Shown: one piece after another, positions 1 to 10,045 of the stretch
Layout of the letters: each line of letters opens with the position of its first letter
How positions within the stretch are numbered: the first letter of the stretch is position 1
DNA from: Protofrankia sp. CiT1
GTDB taxonomy: Bacteria > Actinomycetota > Actinomycetes > Frankiales > Frankiaceae
Direction of reading: 5' to 3'
DNA length: 64,000 nt
Assembly (NCBI RefSeq): GCF_917627385.1
Contig: NZ_CAKJTL010000192.1
Span: 23,139 to 87,138 of the forward strand
Translations under genes and position numbers: made by a program
Notes under the pieces: generated by a model
Seen by the model: only the letters and a program-made list of their open reading frames with translations
Told to the model about the DNA's origin: nothing
The model's database searches: none

Positions 1-1
1 A

Positions 2-364
2 CGGATGACCGCCTATCTGCGCGCCGGTGGGCTCCTGGATGACCATGCGGCAGCCGCTCTCGACGCCGAGGCCGACGCCCTCGCGGCCACGTTGCGTGAA
101 CGTTGTCTGAGCCTGCCCGACCCGTCCCCACGCAGCATGTTCGAGCACGTGTACGTGGACGAGCCCAGAACCCTGGCAGCCATGCGGGACGCCTGGCCGG
201 CAGTGGTACCGGCGGAACCGGCTGATCCGGAACCGGCCGGACCGGCGGCCTGGAACACCCGCCCGCCCCTGACGCGGGTCACCCAGATCGCGGCCACCGC
301 GGGCGTGACCGCCGGAATGCCGGCCGCACCGGGCCCAGCCCGCCAGCCACGAAAGGCTGTCTGA
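2..364 (+). CDS. bkdA: 2-oxoacid dehydrogenase E1 component alpha subunit, C-terminal fragment
   Basis: This is the last 120 residues of a reading frame already open at the left edge; the ATG at 5 is internal. The sequence (AEADALAATLRERC, then FEHVYVDEP and a C-terminal AAMRDAW) resembles the tail of the thiamine-diphosphate E1 alpha subunit of pyruvate or branched-chain 2-oxoacid dehydrogenase. That subunit decarboxylates the 2-oxoacid and acylates the E2 lipoyl arm. The final roughly 50 residues are Pro/Ala-rich and look like a lineage-specific extension. The E1 beta gene follows after 2 nt, which supports the call. The ThDP-binding motif lies outside the window, so substrate (branched-chain versus pyruvate) cannot be decided. 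Confidence 0.72.
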   Translation, partial: RMTAYLRAGGLLDDHAAAALDAEADALAATLRERCLSLPDPSPRSMFEHVYVDEPRTLAAMRDAWPAVVPAEPADPEPAGPAAWNTRPPLTRVTQIAATAGVTAGMPAAPGPARQPRKAV

Positions 365-366
365 CG

Positions 367-1353
367 GTGCGCTCGACACTGACGCTGGCCAAGGCCCTCA
401 ACACCGGTCTGCGCACGGCCATGGCCGCCGATGAGAAGGTCGTTGTGATGGGCGAGGATGTCGGCAGGCTCGGCGGCGTCTTCCGGATCACCGAAGGGCT
501 GCTCGCGGACTTCGGCGAGGCTCGCGTCATCGACACCCCGCTGGCCGAGTCCGCGATCATCGGCACCGCGATCGGGCTGGCGATGCGCGGGTTCCGGCCG
601 GTGTGCGAGATCCAGTTTGACGGCTTCGCCTACCCGGCCTTCAACCAGATCGTCACTCAGCTGGCGAAAATCCATTACCGGAGCCAAGGGCGGGTCCGCT
701 TGCCGGTGACGGTTCGCATCCCGTTCGGTGGTGGCATCGGCGCTGTGGAACACCACAGTGAGTCGCCAGAGGCGTACTTCTGCCATACCGCGGGCCTGAA
801 AGTCGTGGCCTGCGCCAGCCCGGCCGATGCCCACACGATGATCCGGCAAGCGGTCGCGGCCGATGACCCAATAATCTTTTTCGAACCCAAGCGCCGGTAC
901 TGGGACAAGGGGGAGGTCGAGACCGACGAACCACTCGCCAACGCAACGCCGCTGCACGCCAGCCGGGTTGTCCGGACCGGGGGCGACGCGACACTCGTCG
1001 CCTACGGCCCGATGGTACGGACCTGCCTGGACGCAGCCGCCGTCATGGCGGACGAGGGGCGCGAGCTCGAGGTCATCGACCTGCGCACCCTTTCCCCGCT
1101 GGAGCTGTCCCCAGTGTTCGCGTCCGTTCGCCGCACCGGCCGGTGCGTGGTCGTGCACGAGGCGCCGTCGAACGTGTCCCTGTCCGCGGAGATCGCGGCC
1201 CGGGTGACCGAGGCGGCGTTCTACTCCTTGGAGGCTCCGGTGCTACGCGTCACCGGCTATGACATCCCATACCCGCCGTCCAGGCTGGAAGAACACCACC
1301 TGCCGGATGTCGACCGGATCCTGGACGCCGTCGACCGTTCCTTCCAGTACTGA
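367..1353 (+). CDS. bkdB: 2-oxoacid dehydrogenase E1 component beta subunit
   Basis: The 328-residue product has the usual E1 beta length. It contains the typical segments GEDVGRLGGVFRIT, DTPLAESAIIGTAIG, EIQFDGFAYPAFNQI and the HHSESPEAYFCHTAGLKVV region, followed by a transketolase C-terminal domain (LRTLSPLELSPV). With E1 alpha it forms the heterotetrameric, ThDP-dependent decarboxylase that feeds acyl groups to E2. The GTG start at 367 lies 2 nt after the E1 alpha stop, so the two are probably translationally coupled. E2 follows 109 nt downstream. The close match to actinobacterial BkdB/PdhB proteins does not separate branched-chain from pyruvate specificity. Confidence 0.9.
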   Translation: MRSTLTLAKALNTGLRTAMAADEKVVVMGEDVGRLGGVFRITEGLLADFGEARVIDTPLAESAIIGTAIGLAMRGFRPVCEIQFDGFAYPAFNQIVTQLAKIHYRSQGRVRLPVTVRIPFGGGIGAVEHHSESPEAYFCHTAGLKVVACASPADAHTMIRQAVAADDPIIFFEPKRRYWDKGEVETDEPLANATPLHASRVVRTGGDATLVAYGPMVRTCLDAAAVMADEGRELEVIDLRTLSPLELSPVFASVRRTGRCVVVHEAPSNVSLSAEIAARVTEAAFYSLEAPVLRVTGYDIPYPPSRLEEHHLPDVDRILDAVDRSFQY

Positions 1354-1462
1354 CGACCGGTGCTGGCCGATCTGTCGAGCCAGCCCGTCGAAGCAGACCC
1401 GTCGAACCAGACCCGCGCGGCGCGCGCCAGGCCGCGAGCCGTCCGCCAGTTGGAGGTCACCT

Positions 1463-2806
1463 GTGCCGCGTGAACAGTTCCGCCTCCCTGACCTGGGCGA
1501 GGGCCTACCGGACGCCGAAATCGTCCGGTGGCTGGTGGCGGTGGGCGAGCCTGTGACGATCAATCAGCCGATCGTCGAGGTGGAGACCGCCAAGGCACTG
1601 GTGGAGGTGCCTTCACCACTCACGGGTGTCCTCATCGTTCGACACGCCGAACCCGGCGACACCGTCGAGGTGGGACGGCCGCTGATCACCGTCGACACCG
1701 ATGCTACGGCAGCGGCGGACCTCGGCCCGGCCACCCGACCGGACCACGGAACGGACCACGGAACGGACAGCCCGGCGGACGGGCGGACACCCGTGCTGGT
1801 CGGGTACGGCCCGCGCGCATCCGCTGGGCCGTCACACACCCGGCCCCGGCAGCGGACCGACGAGAACGGACAGAACAGGCAGCAGGAACGCAACAAACCG
1901 GACGGACCGGCAATCCGCCCAGACCACGCCGAGCGGCGATCCCAGCCTGGGGTACTGGCGAAACCACCGGTCCGCAAGCTCGCTCGCGATCTCGGCATCG
2001 ACCTGTGGCGGATCGCCGGTACTGGGCCGCACGGAACGATCAGCCGGGCGGACGTCGAGGCGGCCCGGCTGCCTGCCCGTGAGGAGCCTGCCAGCCGCGT
2101 CCGCCGGATACCGGTGACCGGCGTCCGGCGCGCGACCGCGGCGGCGATGGTGACCAGCGCGTACACCGCGCCGCAGGTAACCGAGTTCGTCAGCGTCGAT
2201 GTCACCGAGATGATGGCGGCTCGGGACCGGATTGCCGCCCTGCCCGAGTTCACGGGTGTGAAGGTGACCGCGCTGTTGTTTGTCGCACAGGCGCTGTTGA
2301 CCGCGGTCCAGCGGCATCCAATGATCAATTCCAGCTGGGCGGAAGCGGTCGGTGACGCACCCGCGCAGATCCTCATCCATGAGGATGTCAACCTCGGGAT
2401 CGCGGTGGCCTCGCCCCGAGGGCTCGTGGTGCCGAACATCCCGCGGGCGCAGGGGATGGGGCTCGTCGCGCTCGGGCACGCCCTGCATGAACTGACCACG
2501 GCTGCCCGCGCTGGAAAAATCACACCTGATTCGCTACGCGGCGGAAGCATCACAATTACCAATATCGGCGTGTTCGGAATCGACATCGGAACGCCCATCC
2601 TCAACCCGCCGGAGGCCGCGATCCTCGCCCTTGGCGCCATCCGTCCGACGCCGTGGATACACAACGGAGAACTCGCCGTCCGGACGGTCGCGCAACTCGC
2701 CCTGACCTTCGACCACCGGATCGTCGACGGCGAGCTCGGCGCCAGGGTACTCGCGGACGTCGGCGCGATGCTCGCCGACCCAGCCGTGGCCCTGGCCTGG
2801 AGTTGA
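1463..2806 (+). CDS. bkdC: dihydrolipoamide acyltransferase (E2) of the 2-oxoacid dehydrogenase complex
   Basis: The 447-residue product has three parts. An N-terminal lipoyl domain (FRLPDLGEGLPDAEIV, lipoylated Lys in VETAKALVEV) comes first. A long charged linker rich in Pro, Asp, Arg and Thr leads to a peripheral subunit-binding domain (KPPVRKLARDLGIDLWRIAG). A catalytic domain ends in the acyltransferase motif DHRIVDGE (His and Asp present). It transfers the acyl group from lipoamide to CoA and scaffolds E1 and E3. The GTG at 1463 was chosen because GGAGG sits 6 nt upstream and the lipoyl domain begins immediately; the upstream open frame is not lipoyl-like. No E3 gene is adjacent. Confidence 0.92.
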   Translation: MPREQFRLPDLGEGLPDAEIVRWLVAVGEPVTINQPIVEVETAKALVEVPSPLTGVLIVRHAEPGDTVEVGRPLITVDTDATAAADLGPATRPDHGTDHGTDSPADGRTPVLVGYGPRASAGPSHTRPRQRTDENGQNRQQERNKPDGPAIRPDHAERRSQPGVLAKPPVRKLARDLGIDLWRIAGTGPHGTISRADVEAARLPAREEPASRVRRIPVTGVRRATAAAMVTSAYTAPQVTEFVSVDVTEMMAARDRIAALPEFTGVKVTALLFVAQALLTAVQRHPMINSSWAEAVGDAPAQILIHEDVNLGIAVASPRGLVVPNIPRAQGMGLVALGHALHELTTAARAGKITPDSLRGGSITITNIGVFGIDIGTPILNPPEAAILALGAIRPTPWIHNGELAVRTVAQLALTFDHRIVDGELGARVLADVGAMLADPAVALAWS

Positions 2807-3040
2807 CCAGTCTCCGCGGCACCCGCGGACCCGCGTTCTGGTGTCTGTGAGTAACGATTATGAGGCCATAGCGAGCACCCGCCGAGGTATCCACAAGACG
2901 GGACACAACAGACCAACCCGGGACATCAACCGGGACAAAGAGCACGGGATGGGGCGGACAACGGAGGAAGGAGCTCGCCTGGTACGGTTGCGCCTTGCTT
3001 ACGGCTTCCGACACAGCTTCCGTACAAAGGGGTGAAACGC

Positions 3041-3277
3041 ATGACGCGCGTGGAGGCACTGCAGGCCGCCGACGAATTTGTCGCCAAGGTCCTGACCTCC
3101 GCAGGCTCCAGCGGCCGTTTTAACGGACCTCTCAACCTCGCTGAACGCGTCGATCTGACGCTGCGGGTGGCGAGATTCCTGCTGGAGGGCCAGGGCACTT
3201 CCGAGGCCGACGACCTGCTCAAGCGGGACATGCGCAATGAGCTGGACCAGGCTTTCCCGCCGCTGCGTACGTCATGA
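3041..3277 (+). CDS. small conserved-looking protein of unknown function
   Basis: The product is 78 residues, soluble and probably helical (VEALQAADEFVAKVL, AERVDLTLRVARFLLEG), with an acidic/charged C-terminal part. I do not recognise a family. The ATG at 3041 was chosen over the in-frame GTG at 3032 because AAAGGGG lies about 8 nt before it. The gene stands alone between the E2 gene and the convergent fadE5, about 230 bp after E2, so it probably has its own promoter. Codon usage is GC-rich at third positions, as expected for a real gene here. Confidence 0.6.
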   Translation: MTRVEALQAADEFVAKVLTSAGSSGRFNGPLNLAERVDLTLRVARFLLEGQGTSEADDLLKRDMRNELDQAFPPLRTS

Positions 3278-3541
3278 AACGACCGGTGGTCCGAGGATCA
3301 CCCCGCCGTGCCGCAACAGGCCGACAGCCGGTGAACGCGCGGCAGGCGTTCGGCCGCGTGCCGCTGCCGTCAGCTCCCGCGTGCCTCCGCCGGGCACGTC
3401 AGGGGCTGGGAGCCTGGTAGCGGCGGGCCGCCGGGGGCGCGATCCAGGCTCTGTCTCGCGCGCCCGACGGTTGCATGTGGTGACCATCGCCCCGCCCCGC
3501 CTCCGAACGACGCCCGAGCGGCGCCCGGTGTGGGGCAGCTG

Positions 3542-5380
3542 TCAGAACGCGTCCTCAGTCAGGTCCATCAAGTCAAGATCGGTAGCCTGGAGAACGCTGA
3601 GCCGAATCGACAGTTCGGGCAGCACGTTCGCGACGAACCACCGGGCTGTGGACACTTTGCCCTCGTAGAAGGCACGCTCCCTGGCTGCCGAGGCCTGTTG
3701 CGATCCGGTGAGCGCCGCTGTGGCCACCTCGGCCTGACGCAGCAGCAGCCAGCCGATCACAAGGTCGCCGACACTCATCAGCAGCCGCGTGGTGTTCAGA
3801 CCCACCTTGTACACCTGCCTGGGATCCTGCGCGGTACCGGCGAGAAAACCGGTCAGCACATCGACCATGGACTGGACGTTCTCCAGCGCGGCAGCCAGGA
3901 TCTCCCGTTCCCGGCGCAGTGCGCCGTCCCCCGCGCCGTCCTTGGCGAAGCTCTGGATCTCGGTGAACAACGCGCTGAGGGCCTGGCTGCGATCTCGCAC
4001 GATCTTGCGGAAGAAGAAGTCCTGTCCTTGGATGGACGTGGTGCCCTCGTACAGGGTGTCAATCTTCGCGTCGCGGATGTACTGCTCGATCGGGTAATCC
4101 TGCAGGTAGCCAGAACCACCGAAAACCTGCAGGGACGTCGCCAGCAGTTCATAGGACCGCTCAGAGCCAACGCCCTTGACTATCGGCAGCAGCAGGTCGT
4201 TGAGCCGTCCGGCGAGGTCGTCCGGCGTGCCCGCGGCGTTCGCCACGGCAACCCTGTCCTGGACGGTGGCGGTGTACAGGACAAGCGCGCGCATGCCTTC
4301 CGCGTACGCCTTCTGCAACATGAGCATCCGCCGGACGTCCGGGTGATGAATGATCGTGACACGCTGTGCGGCCTTGTCCATGAGCTGCGTCAGATCAGCG
4401 CCCTGGACCCGGCTCCGCGCGAACTCCAGGGCGTTCAGATACCCCGTGGACAGTGTCGCGATGGCCTTGGTGCCCACCATCATGCGGGCGTACTCGATGA
4501 CCTCGAACATCTGGGCGATGCCGTCGTGGACGTCCCCGACGAGCCAGCCGACCGCCGGGTGCTTCTCGCCGAAGCGCAGCTCACAGGTGGTGGATACCTT
4601 CAGCCCCATCTTCTTCTCGACGCCGGTGACGTAGACACCGTTGCGCTCGCCAGGTTCGCCGGTCACCGGGTCCACCAGGAACTTCGGGACCAGGAACATG
4701 GACAGTCCCTTGGTGCCCGGTCCGCTGCCCTCTGGCCGGGCAAGAGTGAGATGGAAGATGTTCTCCGGAACATCCCAGTCACCTGAAGTGATGAATCGTT
4801 TCACGCCCTCGATGTGCCAGGTGCCGTCGGCCTGTGCCAGCGCCCTGGTGCGGCCCGCACCCACGTCCGAACCCGCGTCGGGCTCGGTGAGCACCATCGT
4901 CCCGCCCCATTGCCGCTCGATTGCCTGACGGGCGAACGTCCGCTGCGCGGCGTTGCCGAGCCCGTCGAGAATCCCGGCGAAGGTCGGACCGCTCATGTAC
5001 ATGAACGCTGCCGGGTTGGACCCGAGGATGAGCTCCGAAGCGGCCCAGACGACCGATGGCGGGGCACCCATACCGCCCAGGTGCGCCGGTACGAAAAGGC
5101 GCCACCACTCGCCGGCCATGAGGTCCACGTAGGACTTCTTGAACGCCTCTGGCAGCGTGACGGTGCCGGCGTCCGGGTCGAACACCGGTGGATTGCGGTC
5201 GGCCTCCGAGAAGGACTCGGCCAGCGGACCGGTAGCCAGCCTGTCGACCTCGACAAGCACGTCGTGGGCTGTCTGACGATCCATATCCGCGAACGGGCCG
5301 TGCTCCAGTGTCTGGTCCACGCCCAGTACCTCGAACAGGTTGAACTCGATGTCGCGGAGGTTGCTCTTGTAGTGCCCCAT
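3542..5380 (-). CDS. fadE5: acyl-CoA dehydrogenase, FadE5-like
   Basis: At 612 residues this has the length of the large mycobacterial FadE5 type, not the ~380-residue short acyl-CoA dehydrogenases. The N-terminus [20 protein letters not shown] and [10 protein letters not shown] are hallmarks of that subfamily. The FAD/substrate region [19 protein letters not shown] and the catalytic base region [17 protein letters not shown], with the Glu of YEGT, are present. The enzyme carries out the first, FAD-dependent step of beta-oxidation and passes electrons to ETF. It is monocistronic, convergent with the small gene at 3041, and preceded by an unusually AT-rich intergenic segment (about 5440-5640). 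Confidence 0.93.
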   Translation of the reverse strand: MGHYKSNLRDIEFNLFEVLGVDQTLEHGPFADMDRQTAHDVLVEVDRLATGPLAESFSEADRNPPVFDPDAGTVTLPEAFKKSYVDLMAGEWWRLFVPAHLGGMGAPPSVVWAASELILGSNPAAFMYMSGPTFAGILDGLGNAAQRTFARQAIERQWGGTMVLTEPDAGSDVGAGRTRALAQADGTWHIEGVKRFITSGDWDVPENIFHLTLARPEGSGPGTKGLSMFLVPKFLVDPVTGEPGERNGVYVTGVEKKMGLKVSTTCELRFGEKHPAVGWLVGDVHDGIAQMFEVIEYARMMVGTKAIATLSTGYLNALEFARSRVQGADLTQLMDKAAQRVTIIHHPDVRRMLMLQKAYAEGMRALVLYTATVQDRVAVANAAGTPDDLAGRLNDLLLPIVKGVGSERSYELLATSLQVFGGSGYLQDYPIEQYIRDAKIDTLYEGTTSIQGQDFFFRKIVRDRSQALSALFTEIQSFAKDGAGDGALRREREILAAALENVQSMVDVLTGFLAGTAQDPRQVYKVGLNTTRLLMSVGDLVIGWLLLRQAEVATAALTGSQQASAARERAFYEGKVSTARWFVANVLPELSIRLSVLQATDLDLMDLTEDAF

Positions 5381-5439
5381 GGTGGTCTCCCCGGGAAGTG
5401 CCGGCTTCGGTTGTCACCGAGGGAACCGGCATGCTCCTA

Positions 5440-5640
5440 CTGGCCAGTAACTAATACCCATGCTACTCGCTGGTAACCATCCATGGAACAAATACTGGAA
5501 CAACGTGATAGCTGACAGAATGGCGCTAAAAAAGTTACTTTTAGTAATATTTGATCAATCTCCATGGCAGCATCCAACATTTTACTACTTTTCGCAAGCA
5601 AATGACTACCTAAAGTGCTGCCATTACGAAGCGTCGCTCC
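5440..5640. other. AT-rich intergenic patch upstream of fadE5
   Basis: This stretch between the lipoprotein stop (5624) and the fadE5 start (5380) contains runs such as AAAAAAGTTAC and TTTTAGTAATATTTGATC and is far richer in A+T than its surroundings. It should hold the fadE5 promoter, but I see no clear -35/-10 pair. It could equally be a scar of acquired DNA. Confidence 0.5.
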
Positions 5641-6331
5641 AGCGAGAGCTGCCATCAAGATCACGAATGCAGGCAACCAGACGCCCGTCCGCACCCTGGA
5701 CGACCCCATCGCCATCAGTTCTGGCGTCGCACTCGGTACCCGGCACCGGCACAACCGGCCCCTGTGGCGGTGGCGGACTCGCCACCCCCCAACGCGGCTG
5801 GCCCGAATCCGCCTGTCCGCAGTAGAGAAGCAGCCCGTTCACGGCCTGCCGCGGAACGGAGTCGACGCTCGGAACACATGGTTCCCCGACGAACACAGCA
5901 CGCATCCGCTCCGCTGGAACGGTCCGGGCTGGGACGTCCTGGCCTGGGCCTGGGGTGGCGGACCCTGGCGTACCCGGAGCGCCGCTGCCGGCTTCGCTCC
6001 CCACGTCGTTCGGGGATGTCCCGGGAACGGTCGCGGCACCCGGCCCCGCGGGATCCCCTGAGGTGGTCGGGCTGCCCCCAGACCGCGACGGATCGCTCTG
6101 GCCACCGGCGGGCGAGGCGGTGGCGGGTGGTGCGGTGGTGGTGATCACCGGTGACTGCGATGACGTATGCGTCTCCGCGCCAGCGGTGGTCGAGGCACAC
6201 CCGAGCAGCAGGGCAACCAGCAGCCCGAGCGCCGTGGTGATGACGACCGGGGTCCCCGCGCCCCGGACCGCCCCGGCCTCGCCACGGCTCGCGTCGAGCG
6301 CGGTGTCCCTTCCCCGCTGTCCAGCCACCAC
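5624..6331 (-). CDS. putative secreted lipoprotein of unknown function
   Basis: From the GTG at 6331 the product is about 235 residues. A short charged N-terminus is followed by a hydrophobic stretch TTALGLLVALLLGC that ends in a plausible lipobox Cys. A long Ser/Thr/Pro/Gly-rich low-complexity linker of about 110 residues comes next. A short C-terminal region with four Cys (EPCVPSVD, LLLYCGQ, GTECDAR, VACIRDLDG) may form disulfides outside the cell. No enzymatic motif is visible. The frame is open upstream to 6541, so the start is uncertain; GTG at 6331 or 6328 was preferred because it places the signal peptide near the N-terminus. The Cys-rich tail looks like an exported domain rather than an antisense artefact, but certainty is moderate. 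Confidence 0.5.
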   Translation of the reverse strand: MVAGQRGRDTALDASRGEAGAVRGAGTPVVITTALGLLVALLLGCASTTAGAETHTSSQSPVITTTAPPATASPAGGQSDPSRSGGSPTTSGDPAGPGAATVPGTSPNDVGSEAGSGAPGTPGSATPGPGQDVPARTVPAERMRAVFVGEPCVPSVDSVPRQAVNGLLLYCGQADSGQPRWGVASPPPPQGPVVPVPGTECDARTDGDGVVQGADGRLVACIRDLDGSSRWSDAS

Positions 6332-6796
6332 ATCAACCAGCTTAGGTAGGACCGCCAAAGCACGGAGCGACTTGGTCCGCGAGCAGCGGGTTTGGGGCGT
6401 ATCTGATGGATCTTCGATCGTGCGGATCAATGCCCAGAAGGTGTCCTGCCCCGTTGTCGTCGGTCCGGATAGAACACCGCTATCCGGACCTCCTCCGCCT
6501 TGCAGGCCACCTTCTGGATCATCGCCCACCTCGACCAACATCCATCAGACACGCCCCAGGCCACTGGAACGAAAACGGGCAGTCGATGGTGGCAACCGAT
6601 ACTTTTGCCTGATCATCCACCTGGACGCTCGCCTGCCAGGCAGCCAAACAAGATCAATTAATTCACCAGAACCCGTCACCGGGGGAGTCGGGGCAGCCAC
6701 CCCGCCCGCCACTGTGGGACAGATCACGATCATCTGAAACGACTGACACCGACATCGGCGTCCCGTCTGGCATCGCCGCGGCCTACGATCCGGCAC
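6332..6796. other. intergenic region between divergent lipoprotein and cyclase/ATPase genes
   Basis: About 465 bp with no gene I can support. Short antisense-like ORFs cross it but have no recognisable content. It must carry the promoter of the large cyclase-domain gene (ATG 6797) and that of the lipoprotein. No clear operator was seen. Confidence 0.5.
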
Positions 6797-9700
6797 ATGG
6801 TCGCCTGCCCGACATGCGGAAAGGCCAACCCAGAGGAAGCACGCTTCTGCTTCTCCTGCGGTACTCCGCTGCCCACGTTCGGGATCGGCGCTCGCAAGAC
6901 TGTAACGATCATGTTCTGCGACGTCACCGGCTATACCGCCATCGGTGAACAGCTCGACTCCGAACCGCTACAGCAGGTGATGTGGCGCTTCTTCAGCGCC
7001 GCCCGCGAAGTGATCTCGGCCCACGGAGGCAGTGTCGAGAAGTTCATCGGGGACGCGGTGTTCGCTGTTTTCGGTATCCCGATCCTGCATGAGGACGATG
7101 CGCTGCGCGCCGCCCGCGCCGCCCTCGAGATCCGCGCCAGCATGGCCACGCTCAACGCCGATCTCCAGCGGGACTGGGGATTTCGGTTCCGGATCCGCAT
7201 CGGCATCAACACGGGCGAGGTCACCGTCGGCGGGCCTGGTACCGGTGGCGGCGTGACCGGCGATGCCGTCAATGTCGCTTCCCGCCTGGAGGAGGCCGCC
7301 GACCCCGACGAGATCCTCATCGCTGAGGCAACCCTGCGGATGATTCGCTCGGATGTGCGCAGCGAACCGGTCGGCCCCCTGGTGGTCCAGGGCAAGAAGG
7401 CCCCCCTGCGGGCCCACCGCCTGATCGGTCTGGCGCACCCCGGCGTCGGCCCCGGCGCGCGGTTCGCCCCGGACGGCTTTGCCGCACCAGTGATCGGCCG
7501 GGACCGGGAACGCCGCCGCCTCGATGACGCCCTCGAACAGGTGATCGAAGAACGTACCTGCCACCTGTTTACCCTGCTCGGCCCCGCCGGCATCGGAAAA
7601 TCCCGCATGGTCGGGGAGTTCTGCGAGGCGATGGCTCCGCGGGCGACGGTGCTCACCGGGCGCTGTCTGTCCTACGGCGAAGGCATCACGTACTGGCCGC
7701 TGATGGAAATGGTCCGCCAGGCGACCGGCATGTCCGCCGACGAGAGCGCGCCCGAGGGCCGGCGTCGCCTGCGCGAGCTGCTGGATGGCGTCGACAACGT
7801 CATCGGCGACGCCGCCGCCGTGGTGGACGGGTTGGCACCGCTGGTCGGTCTCGGGGGTGCTGAAGTTGGCGCGCAGGAGAGCTTCTGGGCGGTCCGCACC
7901 TTTCTGGCCGCGCTCGCCGAGAAACGTCCGCTGATCGTCTGGTTCGATGACGTCCACTGGGCTGAGCCGACCCTGCTGGACCTGATCGAGCATGTCGCCG
8001 ACTGGTCCCGGGAGGCACCGATCCTGCTGCTGTGCCTGTCCCGGCCGGAGCTGCTGGAGGAGCGCCGGAGCTGGGGCGGCGGCAAACTCAACGCCACGTC
8101 GATGCTGTTGCAGCCGCTGAGCGAGGAACGCTGCCAGCGGCTGATCCGCACGTTGATGGGGTCCAACGACCTCGACCCCGCACTGGTTTCCAGAATCACC
8201 GAGTCAGCCGCGGGGAACCCGCTGTTCGTCGAACAGACGCTCGCGGCCCTGGTCGACGACGGGTTGTTGCGCCGGGAGGGCGACCGGTGGATCGCGACCG
8301 GCAACCTTGGCTCGGTCCAGGTCCCACCCACGATCTCCGCGCTGCTCGCGGCCCGTCTCGACCGGCTCAACATGCACGAGCGACGGGTGCTGGAACGTGC
8401 CGCCGTTGTCGGTCAGCGGTTCTACCTCGACGCGGTGGTCGAGCTGTCCGCCCCGGCGGACCGGGCCGGCGTGGCCGCGCACTGCCAGGCGCTGGTACGC
8501 AAGGAACTGGTTCATGCCGACCGGTCGGACCTGCCCGGTGTGGAGGCCTTCCGGTTCCTGCACGTCCTGCTGCGCGACTGCGCCTACCAGGCGACATCGA
8601 AGCGCCAGCGCGCCGAGCTGCACCAAGGCTTCGCCGCCTGGTTGCAGGCCAGGATGATGGGGCGCCCTGGTGAGCATGATGAGCTGGTCGGGTATCACCT
8701 GGAACAGGCCTACCGGTACCGGGTCGAGCTCGGGCTGCGCGACACCGAGACCGCGGAGCTCGGGCACCGCGCCGCGGCCTGCCTGATCGAAGCCGCTGAC
8801 CGGGTCCGCCAGGGCGACGAGACAGGCGCGGCCGGGCTGCTCAAACGAGCGATCACGCTCCTTCCCGTCACCGATCCGCTGCGCATCCGTGCCGAGATCG
8901 ACCTTGGCTGGGCGCTGCACTCGTTCGGCCGGTTCAGCGACGCCGAACGCATGCTGCGCCAAGCCACGGACCGGGCCACCCGGATCGGCGACACCGGCCT
9001 GCGGGCGCACGCGCGGCTCGCCCACCTTCGGCTCATGTTCGCGACGAGCCCGGAGGGGCTGGTCGCTGAGACCCTGGGTGAGGCGACCCGAGCGCTACCG
9101 ATCTTCATCCAGAACGGGGACGAGGTCGGGGCCGCGCTCGCCTGCCGCAGCCAGGCCGCCGCTCACATGGCGGCTGGCCGCTATGCCCTGGCCGAGCGGG
9201 CCATGCAGGCCGCCGTCCGCCACTCCGAGGAGTCCGGCGTACTTCGCGATGCCCAGACCATGCGCCGTGACCTCGTCCATCTGCTGAGCCTTGCCCCCCG
9301 CCCGGTCGGCGAGTCGGTCGACCGGGCCACGCGGGCACTGGCCGGTGTTGGGGACGACCGCGGCCTGCGCCGTTCCCTGCTCGCCCAGCTGGCCGTGCTG
9401 TTCACGATGGCGGGAGACCTCGATGCCGCCATGGACCACCTGGCCCGGGCTGAAGAGATCGTCTGGGACGTCCGGAGCCCCCGCGGAGATCCGCTCTACG
9501 GGGGCTTCGTTGTTGCCCGTATCGCCCTGCTGACCGATGACCTCGACACAGCCGAGCACGAGCTGCGGCGCAGCTGCCGCCGGCTGGCCCGGATGGGTGA
9601 ACGCGCGCACCTGGCCACGCGTGCCGCGGCCCTCGCCGACGTCTTGCTCAAGCTCGAACGCCTCGACGAGGCAGCCACCTACGTGTCCCGCTCCCGCGAC

Positions 9701-10015
9701 GCCGCTGCCGGCGACCAGGTCCCCGCGCAGGCTGGCTGGTGCGGGGTGCACGCGAAGGTGCTCGCGATGCGCGGACGTGAGGTCGAGGCCGTCCGGTTCG
9801 CCGAGGCCGCGTGCGATCTCGCCGGCAGGACCGACGACTGGGACGGGCAGGCGCAGGCATGGCTGGCCTATGCCGAGGTGCTCCACCGGACCGGCCAGGG
9901 CGACACGGCCGGCCCGAAGATCGACACGGCGATCGCGTGCTACGAGAAGAAGGGCAACATCGCCGGGGCTGCCCAGGCCCGCCGGTTGTTCGAGGAGTTC
10001 TCGGTCCCCGCGTGA
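6797..10015 (+). CDS. zinc-ribbon / class III adenylate cyclase / AAA ATPase / TPR protein
   Basis: The 1072-residue protein begins with a zinc ribbon (CPTCG and CFSCG, residues about 4-24). A class III nucleotidyl cyclase domain follows (about 33-200) with the metal Asp in MFCDVTGYT and IGDAVFAVFG, the Lys in VEKFIGD and the NVASRLEEA Asn/Arg pair, so it looks catalytically competent. Next is an AAA-type ATPase module (about 230-520) with Walker A GPAGIGKS and Walker B IVWFDDVHW. The C-terminal 450 residues are helical TPR-like repeats. Such proteins are usually cytoplasmic signal transducers that may make cAMP, with the ATPase/TPR part sensing an unknown partner. The gene is monocistronic and ends at a 14-bp tandem repeat. 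Confidence 0.88.
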   Translation: MVACPTCGKANPEEARFCFSCGTPLPTFGIGARKTVTIMFCDVTGYTAIGEQLDSEPLQQVMWRFFSAAREVISAHGGSVEKFIGDAVFAVFGIPILHEDDALRAARAALEIRASMATLNADLQRDWGFRFRIRIGINTGEVTVGGPGTGGGVTGDAVNVASRLEEAADPDEILIAEATLRMIRSDVRSEPVGPLVVQGKKAPLRAHRLIGLAHPGVGPGARFAPDGFAAPVIGRDRERRRLDDALEQVIEERTCHLFTLLGPAGIGKSRMVGEFCEAMAPRATVLTGRCLSYGEGITYWPLMEMVRQATGMSADESAPEGRRRLRELLDGVDNVIGDAAAVVDGLAPLVGLGGAEVGAQESFWAVRTFLAALAEKRPLIVWFDDVHWAEPTLLDLIEHVADWSREAPILLLCLSRPELLEERRSWGGGKLNATSMLLQPLSEERCQRLIRTLMGSNDLDPALVSRITESAAGNPLFVEQTLAALVDDGLLRREGDRWIATGNLGSVQVPPTISALLAARLDRLNMHERRVLERAAVVGQRFYLDAVVELSAPADRAGVAAHCQALVRKELVHADRSDLPGVEAFRFLHVLLRDCAYQATSKRQRAELHQGFAAWLQARMMGRPGEHDELVGYHLEQAYRYRVELGLRDTETAELGHRAAACLIEAADRVRQGDETGAAGLLKRAITLLPVTDPLRIRAEIDLGWALHSFGRFSDAERMLRQATDRATRIGDTGLRAHARLAHLRLMFATSPEGLVAETLGEATRALPIFIQNGDEVGAALACRSQAAAHMAAGRYALAERAMQAAVRHSEESGVLRDAQTMRRDLVHLLSLAPRPVGESVDRATRALAGVGDDRGLRRSLLAQLAVLFTMAGDLDAAMDHLARAEEIVWDVRSPRGDPLYGGFVVARIALLTDDLDTAEHELRRSCRRLARMGERAHLATRAAALADVLLKLERLDEAATYVSRSRDAAAGDQVPAQAGWCGVHAKVLAMRGREVEAVRFAEAACDLAGRTDDWDGQAQAWLAYAEVLHRTGQGDTAGPKIDTAIACYEKKGNIAGAAQARRLFEEFSVPA

Positions 10016-10045
10016 CGGTCTTTGCGAGACGGTCTTTGCGAGACG
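10014..10045. repeat. 14-bp direct tandem repeat at the 3' end of the cyclase gene
   Basis: The unit GACGGTCTTTGCGA occurs at 10014 and 10028, followed by a third partial copy (GACG). It begins at the stop codon of the cyclase gene and fills the gap to the convergent gene ending at 10046. It has no hairpin of terminator type. Confidence 0.85.

Noticed and set aside
13..1158. 381-residue minus-strand ORF opposite E1
   Set aside because: Antisense open frame typical of GC-rich coding DNA; the plus strand encodes clear E1 alpha and beta.
1564..2916. 450-residue minus-strand ORF opposite E2
   Set aside because: Ser/Arg-rich with no domain; the plus strand has lipoyl, binding and catalytic E2 motifs.
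5955..6737. 260-residue plus-strand ORF opposite the lipoprotein
   Set aside because: No signal peptide or domain; the minus frame has a lipobox and Cys-rich tail and is more convincing, though neither is certain.
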